A stretch of 64,000 bases of DNA. Source: Drouetiella hepatica Uher 2000/2452 (GTDB lineage: Bacteria > Cyanobacteriota > Cyanobacteriia > Elainellales > Elainellaceae). How positions within the stretch are numbered: position 1 is the stretch's first letter; every line of letters begins with the position of its first letter. The notes beneath the pieces are model-generated. The model worked only from the letters and a program-made list of their open reading frames with translations, searched no databases and was not told the origin of the DNA. Both the position numbers and the translations under genes were made by a program. Shown here piece by piece: positions 63,509 to 64,000 of the stretch. Where the stretch lies: positions 1 to 64,000 of the forward strand of contig JAHHHD010000008.1 in the NCBI GenBank assembly GCA_019359505.1, in the 5' to 3' direction.

Positions 63509-64000
63509 ATGGCTAAAAATTTGCTGGAACAACTGCGGGAAATGACGGTTGTGGTTGCCGACACAGGCGATATTCAGGCAATCAAGAAATTTACGCCCCG
63601 CGATGCAACGACGAATCCTTCGTTGATTACCGCAGCCGCCCAAATGCCCGAATATCAGGAAATTGTTGACGAAACGCTGAAGCAGGCTCGGCTTGATGCA
63701 GGAGACAATGCATCTGACCAAGATGTGGCAAAGCTGGCATTCGATCGCCTAGCAGTCTCCTTCGGCAAAAAAATTCTAGAAATTGTGCCCAAGCGCGTTT
63801 CAACTGAAGTCGATGCCCGTCTCTCCTATGACACCGAGGCAACCATTGAGAAAGGTCGCTACCTCATCTCGGAATATGAAAAGGCTGGAATTTCCCGCGA
63901 TCGCATTCTCATCAAGATTGCCTCTACTTGGGAAGGCATCAAAGCTGCCGAAGTGCTCGAAAAAGAGGGCATTCACTGCAACCTGACGTTGCTGTTTGGA
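63509..64000 (+). CDS. tal: Transaldolase, 5' part (runs off the window)
   Basis: The first 164 codons are present and the gene continues past the right edge. TIM-barrel enzyme of the pentose phosphate pathway, moving a dihydroxyacetone unit between sugar phosphates. The family opening is [18 protein letters not shown], followed by [11 protein letters not shown], and the Schiff-base Lys in [15 protein letters not shown]; the window ends in NLTLLFG. Transaldolase of this (TalB-like) type is normally ~330-390 residues in cyanobacteria. Confidence 0.95.
   Translation, partial: MAKNLLEQLREMTVVVADTGDIQAIKKFTPRDATTNPSLITAAAQMPEYQEIVDETLKQARLDAGDNASDQDVAKLAFDRLAVSFGKKILEIVPKRVSTEVDARLSYDTEATIEKGRYLISEYEKAGISRDRILIKIASTWEGIKAAEVLEKEGIHCNLTLLFG

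Overview
The window comes from a cyanobacterial chromosome. The octamer GCGATCGC (HIP1) and GATCG-rich text recur throughout, and the gene set is cyanobacterial: a high-light-inducible chlorophyll-binding protein, a Tic22-like protein, a very small PetL-like cytochrome b6f subunit, a GUN4 domain, a cysteine/cystine C-S lyase and two type II NAD(P)H dehydrogenases. The mix of filamentous-type signalling genes (giant HstK-like kinase, CHAT/CHASE2 proteins, orthocaspase) suggests a Leptolyngbya-like or other filamentous lineage; the exact genus is not determinable from the sequence.

Layout. 1-1.2 kb: an IS630-type insertion sequence with a -1 frameshifted transposase, next to a scrap of a family 2 glycosyltransferase. 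1.3-4.5 kb: a Ca-type P-type ATPase and an Hli gene with a perfect HLR1 (RpaB) site. 4.7-10.2 kb: a CHAT/TPR protein, a DUF928 protein and a CHASE2-GGDEF diguanylate cyclase in one direction. 10.3-12.0 kb: a solitary DNA methyltransferase with a small partner, divergent from a Cro/C-like regulator, with two operator-like repeats between. 12.1-21.5 kb: purB, a long gene-free stretch, then a ~2,200-residue Ser/Thr-His hybrid kinase gene bracketed by two attC-like sites. 21.7-31.9 kb: housekeeping genes (tic22-like, petL-like, aroK, argB, a TPR protein, tldE/pmbA, nnr, mtnA). 32-43.4 kb: oxidoreductases, a Crp-family regulator, an AMIN-amidase with a CysQ-like phosphatase, a CASTOR/POLLUX-type channel, an Mnx/GDT1 exporter and a TetR-GH1 pair. 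43.7-47.6 kb: a GT-B glycosyltransferase and an accessory cluster of orthocaspase-GUN4, a small EACC1-like partner and a small regulator-like gene with a perfect 38-base palindrome. 47.7-64 kb: typA, a DUF2278 protein, ribE, a Nudix gene, DUF3531, pyrD, a multi-GAF protein, gntK, tRNA-Asp, the C-S lyase, NDH-2, DUF2141, a PlsC-like acyltransferase and the 5' part of a transaldolase gene.

Two observations stand out. First, at least a dozen long intergenic palindromes are scattered through the window. Many have nearly perfect arms although the arm sequences differ from copy to copy, and several are flanked by 6-13 base direct repeats, so they look like small non-autonomous mobile elements that landed exactly at gene ends, twice at the abutting stop codons of convergent genes. 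Second, the giant kinase gene lies between two sites with the organisation of integron attC sites, and the inverse core of the downstream site is the exact reverse complement of the core at the upstream boundary. This is what an integrated cassette would show, although no integrase is in the window. A third candidate system is the caspase-GUN4/EACC1-like cluster, which resembles predicted cyanobacterial biological-conflict or cell-death modules.
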